From NCBI GenBank assembly GCA_017311185.1, contig JAESUZ010002552.1, positions 1,674,001 through 1,738,000 of the forward strand: a DNA stretch of 64,000 nucleotides. The letters are read 5' to 3'. Shown in pieces: positions 12,741 through 25,912 of this stretch. This DNA comes from Proteles cristata cristata. Taxonomy: Eukaryota; Chordata; Mammalia; Carnivora; Hyaenidae. Numbering within the stretch: the first letter of the stretch is position 1; each line of letters begins with the position of its first letter. The translations under genes were made by a program, and so were the position numbers. Under the pieces are notes generated by a model, which was given only the letters and a program-made list of their open reading frames with translations, had not been told where the DNA came from and did not search any database.

Positions 12741-12920
12741 AAAAAACTACCAGAAAATCCAATAATTCTACTTCCACAAAGTTGTCTGAGGAAAACAAAC
12801 AATTAATTTGAAAAGATACATGTACCTCTATGCTCACTGCAGCATGATTTATGACAGCCAACATATGGAAACAATCTAAGTGTCCATCCATGGATGAATC
12901 GATAAAGAAGATCTGGTATG

Positions 12921-13120
12921 AGGGCACCTGGGAGGCTCAGTCAGTTAAGTGTCCAACTTTTGATTTAAGTTCTGGTCATGATCTCATGGTTCGCGTGATT
13001 GAGCCCTGCATCAGGCTCTGCATTGCCAATTGGGAATCTCTCTCTCTGCCCCTCCTGTGTTCGCACTCTTTCTCTCTCTCTCAAAATAAATAAACAAACA
13101 TGTTTAAAAAATAAAATAAA
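12921..13120 (+). mobile_element. SINE within L1
   Basis: Complete but diverged copy, short tail. Confidence 0.82.
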
Positions 13121-13671
13121 AAAGTATAATTCTGAATTAAGAACTGAGAATACTATTCAGCCATAAGAAATAATAAAATCTCACCATCTCTGATAGCATG
13201 GATGGACCCTGAGGGTATTCTGCTGTGAAATAAGCCAGACAAAGAAAGACAAACACCATATGATTTCACTTATATGTAGGATCTAAATAATAAAACAAGC
13301 AAATAAAACTCACAAATACAGAGAACAAATTCACGGTTGCCAGAGGGGGGGCGGGATTTGGGAGGTCAGCAAAATGAGTGAAGAGAGTCAAAAAGCATAA
13401 ACTTCAGTCATGGGAATGTAATGTACAGCTTGGTGACTATAGTCAATAATACTATCCTGAATACTTCAGAGTTGCTAAGAGTAAATCTCAAAAGTTCTCA
13501 CTGTAAGAAAAAAATTTTGTGAGGACAGGTTTATAATTATGTATGGTGACAGATGGTAACTATTACTTATTGTGGTGATCAATGTATACAAATACAAAAT
13601 TATTCATTATATCATACACCTGAAACTAACAGAATGTTACATATTATACTTCAATATAAAGAAAAATATCA

Positions 13672-13847
13672 GGGGTGCCTGGGTGGCTCAGTCAGTTAAG
13701 CATCCGGCTTCGGCTTCAGACTCTGTGATTCCCTCTCTCTGTTTCATGCACATGCGCGCTCGTGCGTGCGCGAACACACACACCGCCTCCCGCTCACACT
13801 GTCTCTCTCACTCTCTCAAAAATAAATATTTTAAAATTTTGAATAAA
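13672..13847 (+). mobile_element. SINE, internally deleted
   Basis: The head joins directly to the 3' third; flanked by AAAGAAAAATATCA and AAAGAAAAACATCA. It lies at the poly(A) end of the L1. Confidence 0.85.
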
Positions 13848-14613
13848 AAAGAAAAACATCACACTCTATGCAAAGCATTAGAGTAAGATAGTAAGAAAAT
13901 ACTGAACAACTCCAGCAGGCCAGTTAACAGGGAAAGCTTCTCTGAGATGAATCTGGACTAAAATTTGAAATTACACAAAGGAGCTAGCCATGTAGCATCA
14001 GCAGAAGAGGAGCCCAGAGGGCGGATCATCTTTAGGTCCAAAAGCGGGAACAGGTCTGGACTTCTTTGAAGAATAAAAAGATCAGCGACTCTAAAATGGA
14101 GACAGCAAAGTGGAGAGAGCAAGAGAGAGATGTGGAATGGACACGGAATTAACAAGGAAACATTACAATAAAGCCTAACAGACAAGCTTTTAAAGTTTTC
14201 AATTAAAATTAAACGTTAAAATTATCTGCAAAAACAGAGACAGTACCTCACAATAAACACTTATGAAAGGCCTGCACAGCTTGCAATTAACTAGGCACTC
14301 AATATGTTAGCTCCCCTCCCCGATTCCATACAACTTGGCCAGGCTTCTCTTCAGGGCAGGCAGGAATTATGTATTGAAGATGAGTGGTAGACAGCACATC
14401 ACCCTTTGAGGACCCCCAGAAACTGGTACCATTATTCCTGTCATCTTTGTTCATGCCACCCCACGCTCTCTTACTGATGACCACCCAAGAATAAACAGGG
14501 TGACGTCCCTTCAAAGGCATAAATCCAGCAGAGCTCCCAATAAGAGTTTATATTTATATCCAGGACTATACACATGAACTGACATGTTCTCCCTATTTAA
14601 AGGTAAATGCACT

Positions 14614-14813
14614 AGGGTCCCTGGATGGCTCAGTCCGTTAAGTGTCCAACTCTTGTTTTCGGCTCAGGTCATGATCTCAGTTTTGGGAGTCTGAGCCCCG
14701 CACTGATAGTGCAGAACCTGCTTGGGATTCTCTGTCTTCCTCTCTCTCTGCCCCTTCCCCACTCACAATGTCTCTCTCTCTAAGAAAATAAATAAACGTA
14801 AAAAAAAAAAAGA
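14614..14813 (+). mobile_element. SINE
   Basis: Diverged full-length copy with poly(A) tail. Confidence 0.85.
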
Positions 14814-16049
14814 AAGAAAAAGAAATGCATTAACTTCACAGAATTTAGGTTAAAATGTAGTATTTGCCCTAATTCCTCTGAAAAAAGACATGCTTCCTTC
14901 AAACAAAATGAAAAATTGCTTAGTCTTACATACAATGCCCAACCTATAATATGTAATTAACAAATGTGTATGACAATTAATTGAAAAATATATCACTTCT
15001 CATAACATTCAGATTTAAAATATCATGTGTTAAAAAATGTTTCCAAAGTATTTGATTTCCTTGCATTTTCAAGCTGGTACCACGTACCTTCCACAAATAT
15101 TATCTGTCCCTCCTTCAAATGTGACCTTGTAAAGATCATTTGTAGATTAAATGTCTGCTTTTCTCAAGATCTTTTTGAGAGGAGTCATCACATGACCAGG
15201 GAAATCAGTATCCCACCACCAACTCTTGAGTTTTTAACACTAATGAAAACCATAAAGAAAATATATTGGGAGACCTACTCTTCTGATGTTAAAATCTACC
15301 AGAAAGAAAAAGAAATACCCTAAATATGTATAACCTCTAGAAAAAACGTTCAGAAAAGTCTCTGTGACTAATTCAAGGCAATAGTTAACAAACTTCAAAA
15401 GCTAAAACACGCTGCCTTTATTATGTAGTGAACTTGAAATCACCAGTCATAGTTAAAGCATAAATGGACACTCTGAGCTTAAAAAACATTCACCAAAAAA
15501 TTTCTAAAAAGGTAAAATCTTTTCCTGCTTAGTGTGTCTTCCATTTGGCCAACTTTATTTTGCCTTCCGAGCCTTGCAATACCAAAAATGGCTCCCTTTT
15601 GTTTACTTCTGCCTGTACATTTACAGCGTCACTCAAAACAATGCCAAAAAGAAACGTGCTTAGCTCTGGGAAAGCAACAGCATCCTTGTACAGCTGCCAT
15701 ACAGCCCATTCATAATAGCTTTCTCACTGGCCTCGCTCCCCCCTTGCTTCTGCCAAGGCCCAATGGTCAATAGAAAAAAAATTTGGAAAGTGCTATGATC
15801 ACAATTAAGAGGAATAAAATCATGCTTGGAAATACCTAAATTTTTAAAAGGGAAAAGGTACCAAGAACAGTGCCTAAACCTAATTCTACTCTGAACACAG
15901 ACTCCTTTCAAACACTAAGGAATGTGAATTTCTAATTAGGCAGAAAACTCTTAAGCATATAGGACTGTGAATGACTAAGCATTTACCTCTACAGACTTCA
16001 ACTTATCCGCAGAAGTTTCTTCATTTCAAACTTCTTTGTATGTTAATTT

Positions 16050-16240
16050 GGGGCGTCTGTGTGGCTCAGTTGGTTAAACGTCCAACTTCAGCTCACGTCA
16101 TGATCTCACAATTCGTAGGTTCGAGCCCTGCGTGGCGGCTCTGTGCTGACAGCTCAGAGCCTGGAGCCTGCTTCAGATTCTGTGTCTCTCTCTCTGCCCT
16201 TCCCCTGCTCATGCTCTCTCTCAAAAATAAACAAACATTA
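16050..16240 (+). mobile_element. SINEC_Fc SINE, first of a head-to-tail pair
   Basis: Tail AAACATTA runs directly into the next SINE. Confidence 0.88.
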
Positions 16241-16475
16241 GGGGCACCTGGGTGGCTTAGTCGGTTAAGCGTCCGACTGTCACTTAGGTCATGATCTCGC
16301 GGTTCGTGGGTTCGAGCCCCGCATCGGGCTCTGTGCTGACTGCCAGCTCAGAGCCTGGAACCTGTTTCGGAGTCTGTGTCTCCCTCTCTCTCTGACCTTC
16401 CCCTGCTCACGCTGTCTCTCTCTCCCTCTCCTAGAAATAAACTTAAAAAATATATTAAAAATAAATAAATATTAA
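16241..16475 (+). mobile_element. SINEC_Fc SINE, second of the pair, young subfamily
   Basis: Starts GGGGCACCTGGGTGGCTTAG at the tail of the previous copy; likely inserted into that A-rich tail. Confidence 0.9.
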
Positions 16476-16624
16476 AAAAATTTATGTGATTAAAATAAGC
16501 TTTATGCTTTAAAAAGGAGTATTCAGTATGTTGAGTTCAACATAAAACATATAAAATTTGATTATGGTTTTAAAAGGCTCCATATTGCTCAAGTGAGCAG
16601 AAGATACATTAGAAAGGACACCAG

Positions 16625-16740
16625 GTCTGGAAATGTGGGTTCTAGTCTGATGGCCAACATTAACTGGCTCTGTTATTAGGTAAGGTTGTTCAACTCTCTG
16701 GGTCTCAATTTCCGCCTCTCTAAATGAAAGCGATCAGTCA
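16625..16740 (+). mobile_element. MIR fragment
   Basis: GGTTCTAGTCTGATGGCC and CTGGGTCTCAATTTCC core text. Confidence 0.5.
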
Positions 16741-17618
16741 ATTCCAAAGCCTCGTTAAGTGTTTCCTAACACTTTATTGAAGCTTCAAGTTTTAGAAGCT
16801 CATCAACACAGAAACTTGAAGAGATTTAAAATTTTCAATTACAAATATACAGTGAAGCTTTTAAATGTTTTTGAAAGAGAAATCAGAAACCTATACTTTT
16901 TTTTTTTAAAGAAACATATCATCACTAGATAATGGTGAAAAGAAAAAGGCTTTTACTTCTAATTACTATTCTCCATTATTGATTTATCAAAACTCCATTC
17001 AGGGACTTGAACTGTAATTACTACCTAACACTTCTCAAATACCACCCAACACTATTTATTAAAGACACTATGCCACTTATAACTAATTACCAATCTCATT
17101 ACTTTCATTTATCACATTAGCTACAGGAAAAAAAAACACATCCAATGCAATGTATGATATTAAATAACCTACATGCGCTGATAGTTTAACCATGCAGTTT
17201 TTATACATGAATTCTGTTTTTAAAAGGAAAAAAAATAAAGTCTCTATCCGGACGTGTTGGTGCAACTTCAAACTGAATACTTAGCATGAGCTAGAGATGA
17301 GACGATTTTAGCCCTGCTTTTGGATGTCAGCCCGATTAAGATACAACTATGGCTCAGGATATCGCAGACGCACCAAACTGCTCTAAAGCAGTCCCCATTC
17401 CCAGTCCCCTTTCTTATGTCCTCAGGGACTAAGTCATGGGTGCTTAATGATTACCACAGAGGTTTATCAGAGCCTCTGTACTACTTCAGTTATATCACCG
17501 GATTCTGAGTACACTGATTCATCTCTAACTCCCCAGCACCAGGCATACAGCTTGAGCTCAGGAAAAGTGTGATTGTGGACAGATGCCACCCTAATTTTCA
17601 CTGAAGGTAACAAGAAAC

Positions 17619-17804
17619 TTTTTTTTTTTTTAATATCTTGAGAGAGACAGAGGTAGAGAGCAAGCAGGGGAGGGAGAGAGAGAGGGAGACAGAGAATACC
17701 AAGCAGGCTACTGACGCGGGGCTCAAACCCACAAACCATGAGATCACAACCTGAGTCGAAACCAAGAGTCGGATGCCTACCCACCTGAGCCACCCAAGTG
17801 CCCC
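17619..17804 (-). mobile_element. SINE, reverse
   Basis: Reverse copy with poly(T) start and GGGGCACTTGGGTGGCTCAG head on the minus strand. Confidence 0.85.
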
Positions 17805-18042
17805 AAGAATCATATTTAAATCAACAAACAAGACAAGGATTGTGGTTGGAAGCAAACTTTTTGAAGGGCAATGTGCTAATATATAGATTTTTAAAACTTT
17901 AACGTGTGTGCCTTTTGACACAGCACATTTCATTTCTGGGAGTTTATCCTAAAGAAATATTTAGAAGCTGCAAAATGGACAATCACTACAGCATAGTTTC
18001 TAATATTTAAAACCAGAAATAACTAGAAGATTATCAATACGA

Positions 18043-18226
18043 GGGGCACCTGGGTGGCACAGTTGGTTAAGCATGTGACTCTTGATTTCAGCTCAAGTCA
18101 GGATCTCAGGGTCATGAGACTGAGCCCCACGTGGAGGCTCAATGCTGAGCATGGAACCTGTTTAAGATTCTTTCTCCTCTTTCTGCACCTCCCCTGCTCA
18201 CTCTCCAAAATAATAATAATAACAAA
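18043..18226 (+). mobile_element. SINE
   Basis: Flanked by AGATTATCAATAC and AGATTACTAATAT. Confidence 0.85.
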
Positions 18227-18397
18227 AAGATTACTAATATGAATTCATCAGATAAATATAATTATGAAATCTCATACAATCCTTAGAAAAACTCAGGGAG
18301 ACCTTTGTGTAGCATTAACATAGAGCATCACCACAATTCAGCAAATTTTTAAAAAGAAAAAGATTTTAGAACCATTTTTGTTTAAAGTCCCACTTTT

Positions 18398-18580
18398 GAG
18401 GCACCTGGGTGGCTCAGTCAGTTAAGCAACCAACTCTTGGTTTTGGCTCAGGTAATGACTTCACACTTCATGAGATCAAGCCCCAAGTCAGGATCTGCAC
18501 TGACAGCACAGAGGCTGCTTGGGATTCTCTCCCTCTCTCTCAAAATAAACTTTAAAAATATTCTTTTAATTTAAAAAAAA
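18398..18580 (+). mobile_element. SINE
   Basis: Diverged copy immediately before another SINE. Confidence 0.82.
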
Positions 18581-18590
18581 TTCCATTTAC

Positions 18591-18804
18591 GGGGCACCTG
18601 GGTGGCTTGGTCGGTTGAGCGTCCAACTTCAGCTCAGGTCACGATCTCACGGTTCATGGGTTCAAGCCTCACGTTGGGCTCTGTGCTGACAGCTCAGAGC
18701 CTGGAGCCTACTTCAGATTGTGTGTCCCTCTCTCTCTGCCCCTTCCCCACTCATGCTCTGTCTCTGTCTCTCAAAGAATAAATAAACATTTTAAAAAATC
18801 TTTT
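18591..18804 (+). mobile_element. SINEC_Fc SINE
   Basis: Complete; flanked by AAAATTCCATTT on both sides. Confidence 0.9.
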
Positions 18805-19076
18805 AAAAATTCCATTTTTGCTTAAAAATGTTTAATTCTGAATATAAATTACTTTTGAAACTTAAAAACATAATAATTAAAATCTTCAACGTAAGTATCC
18901 TGCCATTTCTTCAAAAAAAAAAAAATCCATCAAGCTTACCTAAAATAAAAGCAACTGTTGTAAGGAGGCCTGGTACTTCAAGCGCCATTCCTTCGCCAGC
19001 TGATGGGACACCACCTGGGAGCTGGGCAGCAATACAGAATCGTGGGCCCCGCCCCAGATCTATTCAGCCTCTACAC

Positions 19077-19292
19077 TTTTTTTTAATGTTTTATTTATTT
19101 CTAGGAGAGTGAGAGAGAGACAGCGTGAGCAGGGGAGGGTCAGAGAGAGAGGGAGTCACAGACTGAAACAGGCTCCAGGCTCTGAGCTAGCAGTCAGCAC
19201 AGAGCCCGACGCGGGGCTCAAACCCACGAACCGCGAGATCATGACCTAAGCGAAAGTCGGACGCCCAACCGATTAAGCCACCCAGGCGCCCC
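19077..19292 (-). mobile_element. SINEC_Fc SINE, young subfamily, reverse
   Basis: Flanked by CAGCCTCTACA and CAGCCTCTGCA; very close to the 21831 copy. Confidence 0.92.
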
Positions 19293-20544
19293 CAGCCTCT
19301 GCATCTTTAACAAGATCCCCAGATGGTCTGAATTCATGTCAAAGTCTGAGAAGTACTTGTTTCTAAGAAATCACTTAACAGAGTCTGAATACCAGGTCAA
19401 GACCCAAAGAAAAAAGCAGAAGTATTAGATAGGTGACTTAGGTTATTTAATCTCTCTGAATCTCAGTTTCATTCTCCTAAAACACACCATTTTGAGATTT
19501 CTGATATATCAGCAGATGTGAAATTGTAAACTGGGCTACAATACAAGGAATGATTAGAACTCAAGCTATCAGTCTTAAGGAGTAAATGCTAAAGAGCCTG
19601 TAACCTGCTCAAGTGGATAACTCTTTCAAGGGCAATGCTGTCCATCCAATCTTCTCAGAGCCACTTAGGGAAAAGGATAAGGATGGAATGTAAGCTGTAG
19701 ATGCCAAGTACCTCTGGAGAGATAGTCATTTGAGGGTATGAGAGTAAAAGGGGACTTTGACATTTAGTTCTGCATTCAATTGTTTTTCACGAAGAGTGTT
19801 ACGCCTAGGTACTGCTATGCAAAGTTGGTCTAAGAAAGGAAGAGGCAGGAACAAGGATTCCATCCCATTCACTGAAGTACCAATAAGCTGGCCTCATTTA
19901 AGACTTTCTCATGGCTGATACCAGAGCCAGAGGAAAGGCAGGGACCAGTGATGGTTCTGAGAAGGAGCCCAGGCAGCAGAGTCTGCTAAGAAGGACTCAT
20001 CATCCATCCCAAAAGCTGCAGACGGGAGACCCCGAGTCTTCTGCGGATTTCTTCTGAAGGAATCGCGGGAGTATCTATGACAGCAGCACCAAACCTTCCC
20101 AGGGCTTGAAATCTGCACCCTTTTCCCCTCCTCCTTTTGGAAGCTGCTGCAGGAAGGAACATTGTGGGGACAGAGCTGAGGCTGGCTTCCAGTGCTCCTG
20201 GTTGACTACTCCCACCTATTTCCTTCCAGCACAAAATGTGCTAATCATGAAAACATTTCACAATGACTTGCTTGTCATAATCCCCCTACTTCCAACAAAC
20301 CTAACGTAGATCAGAATTAACAACTTCATTAAAAAATGTGATTGAAGCTTAGGCTAAGTTTTCAAACTAATACTTAATTTTTCTTTTAATGATCTAGGTC
20401 AATGATTAAGGAAGTGGGTTTTCACAGCATAAACATTATGTCATGTTTGAATATAACACAAACTCCAATGGAAGTAAGGGTAAGGGACCAATTTGCCCAT
20501 GATGGATCAGGGTTAGTGTATGTATACTAAAAATATACCGACAT

Positions 20545-21430
20545 CATACTAAAAACAGGTTCACTACCAAAAATCAAGTAATCCAGTGAAGAACTGGGCA
20601 GAAGACATGAACAGACACTTTTCCAAAGAAGACATCCAGATGGCAAAGAGACAAATGAAAAGATGTTCAACATTGTCCATCATCAGGGAAATCAAAACCA
20701 AAACAAGATACTACCTCACACCGGTCACAATGGCTAAAATTAATAATTCAGGAAACAACAGATGTCAGTGAGGATGTGAAGAAAAAGGAACCCTATTGCA
20801 CTGCTGGTGGGAATGCAACTGGTGCAGCCACTCTAGAAAACAGTGGGGAGGTTCCTCAAAAAACTAAAAATAGAACTATCTTTGACCCAGCCACTGCACT
20901 ACTAGGAATTTATCTAAAGGATATAGCAATGATGATTCGATGGGTCACATGTACCCCAATGTTAATAGCAGAGCTATCAACAACAGCCAAATTATGGAAA
21001 GAACCCAAATGAAGAATGGATTAAGAAGATGTGGTACATATATATATACAACGGAAGACTACTTGGCAGTGAAAAAGAATGAAATCTTGCCATTTGCAAC
21101 AATATGGATGGAACTGGAGGGTATTATGTTAAGCAAAATCAGTCAGTCAGAGAAAGGCAGATATCACATTTCTTTCATGTGGAATCTCAGAAACTAAACA
21201 TGATCATAAGGGAAGAGAAAAAAAATTAGATGAAAACAGAGTGAGAGGCACACCATAAGAGACTCTTAAATGCAGAGAACAAACTGAGGGTTGATGGGGG
21301 TGGGGTCAATGGGTGATGGGCATGAAGGAGGGCACTCGTCAGGATGAGCACTGGATGTTATTTGTAACATGTATCACTGGGTTCTACTTCTAAAGCCAAG
21401 ACTACACTGTATGTTAAAAAACAAAACAAA
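20545..21430 (+). mobile_element. Carnivore L1 3' end
   Basis: ORF2 end (GAAGACATGAACAGACACTT, ATGGTACATATATATATAC-like) and 3' UTR (GGGTGATGGGCATGAAGGAG, GAGCACTGGATGTTATTTG). It is 5'-truncated and has stop codons. Confidence 0.82.
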
Positions 21431-21782
21431 CAAAACTAAACAACAACAACAAAAAAACCCACAAGGTTTACTACAGCAAGAGTTACCAAAAACTTTAGCC
21501 AAAGCTACAAAATGAACAGATCCTCTTCTCCCCTGGACCAAGCTCACTTTTATTCTATTTACCTTTCAAAATTTCTATCATGAGTCACATGAAATCCTCA
21601 AGTGAGCTCATGTTTCATATGAAATTATTAAGAATTTTACATCCTTTGGGGGAGTTCTTAACAGCATAAAAAAAACACAATCATGTTTTACAATGACTGT
21701 ATATTACCTTTATAACCGAAAAAAGTCAAACTATTTTAAGTAAATGATACTTTAATTCAGCACTCAGAAAAAAAAAAAAAAC

Positions 21783-22206
21783 AAAGCCACGCCCCCCCGG
21801 GTGGCTCAGTCCGTTAAGCCTCCCACTCTTTTTTTTTTTTTTTAATGTTATTTATTTCTAGGAGAGAGAGAGACAGCGTGAGCAGGGGAGGGTCAGAGAG
21901 AGAGGGAGTCACAGACTGAAACAGGCTCCAGGCTCTGAGCTGGCAGTCAGCACAGAGCCCGATGCGGGGCTCGAACCCACGAACCGCGAGATCATGACCT
22001 AAGCGAAGTCGGACGCTTAACCGACTAAGCCACCCAGGCGCCCCAAGCCTCCCACTCTTGATCCCAGCTCAGGTCATGATATATGCTTCATGACACTGAG
22101 TCCCAAGTCAGGCTCCTCGCTGAAAAACACAGCCTGCTTGGGATTCCCTCTCTCTCCCTTTGCCCCCACTCACTTTCTCTCTCTCAAAATAAACATTAAA
22201 AAAAAG
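21783..22206 (+). mobile_element. Older SINE split by a younger one
   Basis: Head at 21783-21830 and the remainder from 22060 to 22206. The gap is a second SINE in reverse. Confidence 0.88.
21831..22044 (-). mobile_element. Young SINEC_Fc SINE nested in another SINE
   Basis: Flanked by a perfect AAGCCTCCCACTCTT duplication made from the host SINE (21816-21830 and 22045-22059). Confidence 0.95.
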
Positions 22207-22739
22207 AGAGATTCCCTGATCCCCCTCCTCCCCCCACTTAATCATACGGAAAATGAGAAGAGAATATGTTTTGACCTCATTTTATTTTGTTAAATGTCTG
22301 CACTTCATTCACCAAGTACCACATGTTAGGCCCAGGAACTGAAAATAAGACAAAGCCTTGGTCCCAAAGAGCTCTGCTGGAAGGAGAAACAGATGAAAAA
22401 GTGATAAATACTACCACAGGTAACACAAATCAAGTATAAGAGGGAAATGAAGTTAAAAAAAAAAGGTCTGTGACCACCATGCAAAGTAACCAGTACACGT
22501 TAATTTGAAGAGATGCAAACACTGAACTTGAAAGTAGATAACAGGTTATCTCACTGGATGGTATTGAATGCTACCTTACTATTCAAGAGAACGTCCACTT
22601 TGCTTGAGTGTGTTAATGGCGGAACGTGTGTGCACGTGAGAACTACCGTATACCTACACAGGTCAACTTTCTGAATGGCTTCTGTCACTGAGGCTTTGTG
22701 GTATACCTGAGAAGGTCCCATATAGAGGAAACCACCAAG

Positions 22740-22860
22740 CCTCAGGAGGTGGGTAATCCTGGATTCCAAGTCAGGCTCCACCATTAACTCAATTAAATTA
22801 TGTAATGTCTCTGAGCCTACGTGTCTCTGTCTATAAAACAGAGATGATACCACCAAAGGG
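22740..22860 (+). mobile_element. MIR fragment
   Basis: GATTCCAAGTCAGGCTCCAC and ATAAAACAGAGATGATACC core text. Confidence 0.55.
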
Positions 22861-23491
22861 CTACTGCAAGAAATATGTTAAGTTTAATGTAATTAAAATG
22901 CATTCCTACCCCCACACCTTTTCTTTTCAGTTATTCCTTCAGAACACACAAAGCAATTTAAATATTTACAAGGCTCTTACTATTGTATAAGTCCTCAAGA
23001 CTGGACCCCGCAGGAGATAAGCAGATTATATAGTTGCTGTCCTCACAGGAGTTTACAATTTCAAGAGGTTAAGATAAACACAGAAGTAATACATATAGAA
23101 GAAATAAGTTCCAACTTAAGAGATCTCATATCAGTGTGTACATACTTGCATAATCACTTATCACTGTACCGTACTATCCTGGAGTATAAGAATTTACACC
23201 TAGCACTAGGCTTGGGACTTAGCATGCAGAGGGAGGGAGGAAGCAGTCCAATGAAATAACACTGAATCAAATTCTAATTACTGCCCCTTCCAAAGTATAG
23301 GAAGTTACTCAAGGTACTTTGGGGAAGGGGTGGGACAGGGGTGGGACAAACAGGACTTCTCCTGTTTGCAGCAGAAGGATCCTGTAGCAGAAGGATCACC
23401 TTTTGAAAATACTTTTTTAAACTCATGCCTTAAAGGGAAACTTTTTCCCTTATAAATCATAAGGGAATTACACCACTTACAAACTATCTCA

Positions 23492-23730
23492 AGACGCCTA
23501 GGTGGCTCAGTCGGTTGGGCATCCAACTTCAGCTCAGGTCATGATCTCACAGTTCGTGGGTTCGAGCCCCATGCCGGGCTCTGTGCTGACAGCTCCCTCA
23601 GAGCCTGGAGCCTGCTTCAGATTCTGTGTCTCCCTCTCTCTCTGACCGTCCCCTGCTCATGCTGTCTCTCTCGCTGGCTGTCTCTCTCTCAGAAATAAAT
23701 TTTTAAAAATAAATAAATTTTTTAAAAAGT
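23492..23730 (+). mobile_element. SINEC_Fc SINE
   Basis: Complete; tail with AAATAAATTT. Confidence 0.88.
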
Positions 23731-24695
23731 GGAAAATAAATTGTATCTCGTTAAAAAAATCAACACCTTAACGTTTTAATGACATAAGCTAATTCAAAAT
23801 AAAAGACAAACCTAAATACAGCCAGCATGTTGCTCTACCTCAGACATGGGTGAACTAAAACCTCCAACACTCTTTCTGTCCACCTGCAAGCTAGGAATGG
23901 CTTTTACATTTTTAAAGAGTTGTGAAGCAGTAACAAAGAATACAAGACTAAGCACGTGTCCGGCAAAGCCTACAATATTTTCTACCTGTCTCTTGACAAA
24001 AACAGATTGCCAACTCCTGCTCTACTTCATAATGGAATTTTGAGTCTCTCATAAACTAGATACCTTAATACTTTGAAGTTTACATTTAAGGCAATTAATG
24101 GGATTTCTCTCTCCATTCCCCGCCATATCCTCTCTTACCAGCCACTTTCTTCACATATATTTACACAGACGTTTTATTATAATATACTCGGCTGGCAAAA
24201 CAGAGGCTGACCATGTCTTTTGTTTCATAGCAAGTGTTCTAGCACAAGGACTTTTCCAACAATGTTTAAGTTCCACAATGGATTAGTAAATCAGGCCTAT
24301 GTTGACCAGAACCTATGACTTACGCCAACTTCTCCATCTGCACACATTCAATACTGGGGGAGGGGAACAGACTAACAGTTCCCTTTGCTAAGTCAATACG
24401 CTGATTATTAATAGGCTGGAATAATATTCACCTAGCTTCAACAAGAACAGAACAGGTACGAGAGGGTGACTCAGAACCAAAGTCAATAACTGTGTGGGAC
24501 ATTTGTGGATCTGACAGTTAAGTTCTCTACCACTTACATCATACCATATGAAGAAGGGTTACTGACATTTATTTAAGACTAACAATAAAAGTGAAAAAAA
24601 ATCTATGCAAGCATAAAAGAACCAGTTCAATCCAATACCTATGAAAGTACTCAGAAATCGGGAGAGCAATGTGAACCTATCAGACTAATACACCT

Positions 24696-24944
24696 GGGGC
24701 ACCTGGGTGGCTCAGTTGGTTAAGCGACTGACTTCAGCTCAGGTCACGGTCTCATGGTTCATGAGTTCAAGCCCCAAATCGGGCTCTGTTGTGACAGCTC
24801 AGAGCCTGAACCCTGCTTCAGATTCTGTGTCTCCTTCTCTCTCTGCCTTCCCCTACTCATGCTGTTTCTCGTGCTCGGTCTCTTAAAAATGAATAAATGT
24901 TTAAATAAATAAATAAATAAATAATAAATAATAAAAAAAAAAAA
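24696..24944 (+). mobile_element. SINEC_Fc SINE
   Basis: Perfect CAGACTAATACACC duplication on both sides; long (AAAT)n tail. Confidence 0.92.
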
Positions 24945-25160
24945 CAGACTAATACACCAAAAGAAGACCAGTAAGTAATACGTGCTATGAGGCACAAAGC
25001 TTACCAAAAATCATCTTCTAAGACAAGCAACACAAGAATAAAACATCCCTCTCTCCCAACACTAGAAAGGAAAGCTAGGCACCTACTTTCCTTCAAACTA
25101 TCAAAATCTTTGAAAAGCACTCAAAATGAATCCTTTCCTTCCCATATAATTAAACATTCT

Positions 25161-25374
25161 GGGGGCGCCTGGGTGGCTCAGTCGGTTAGGTTAGCCAACT
25201 TTGGCTCAGGTCATGATCTCACGGTTCGTGGGTTTGAGGCCCGCGTCAGGCTCTGTGCTGACAGCTCAGAGCCTGAAGTCTGTTTTGGATTCTGTGTCTC
25301 CCTTTCTCTCTACCCCTCCCTCACTAGTGCTCTGTTTCTGTATCGAAAATAAATAAACTATAAAAAAAATTTTT
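25161..25374 (+). mobile_element. SINEC_Fc SINE
   Basis: Flanked by AAACATTCTG-like repeats. It forms an inverted pair with the next copy. Confidence 0.88.
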
Positions 25375-25418
25375 TTAACATTCTGCAGGAGAAAAAAAAT
25401 CACAACTCCATACTTTTT

Positions 25419-25625
25419 TGAATATTTTTTTTTATTTATTCTTGAGAGAGAGACAGAGCACAAGCCCGGGAGGGACAGAGCGAGAGAGGGAAACACAGAA
25501 TCCAAAGTGGACTCCAGACTCTGAGCTGACAGCACAGAGCCCGATGCGGGGCTCGAACTCACAAGCCACAAGATCATGACGTTAGTGGAAACTGAAAGCT
25601 TTACCGTCTGAGCCACCCAGGTACA
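25419..25625 (-). mobile_element. SINE, reverse
   Basis: Diverged; flanked by CTCCATACTTT and CTACATACTTT. Confidence 0.86.
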
Positions 25626-25912
25626 CACACATCTACATACTTTAAAGAAATGAAGGAATAAAACTTAAAGAGCATTTTATTTGAACTATGGTATAAAAAT
25701 TCAAAAGTTTGAGGAAAAGTTTTATTTTTAAGGAAAAGTCTCTAATCAATACCGTTTGGATATATTGCATACACAAGAAACCAATTAAAAATACAATTTT
25801 TTTTTAAATTCCAGGAGAACCTTTTTAGTCCTCAGCTGTAAATCCCTAAAACGCAAACCTACAAACCTCAGATCTTGAATACATACGGTATTTTTCAAAA
25901 AGGTGTCAATAA

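Larger units (their letters stand above)
11935..13671 (+). mobile_element. L1 3' end (ORF2 end and 3' UTR) with two SINEs inside
   Basis: ORF2-derived text (AAAAATAAATGGTACAACAT, CATGATCAACATCACTAATC), then 3' UTR text (GTACAGCTTGGTGACTATAG). SINEs at 12518 and 12921 sit inside it. Confidence 0.82.

Noticed and set aside
15027..15323. 98-codon frame in CBL intron 1
   Set aside because: No recognisable protein, AT-rich composition, no splice or promoter signals; treated as chance.
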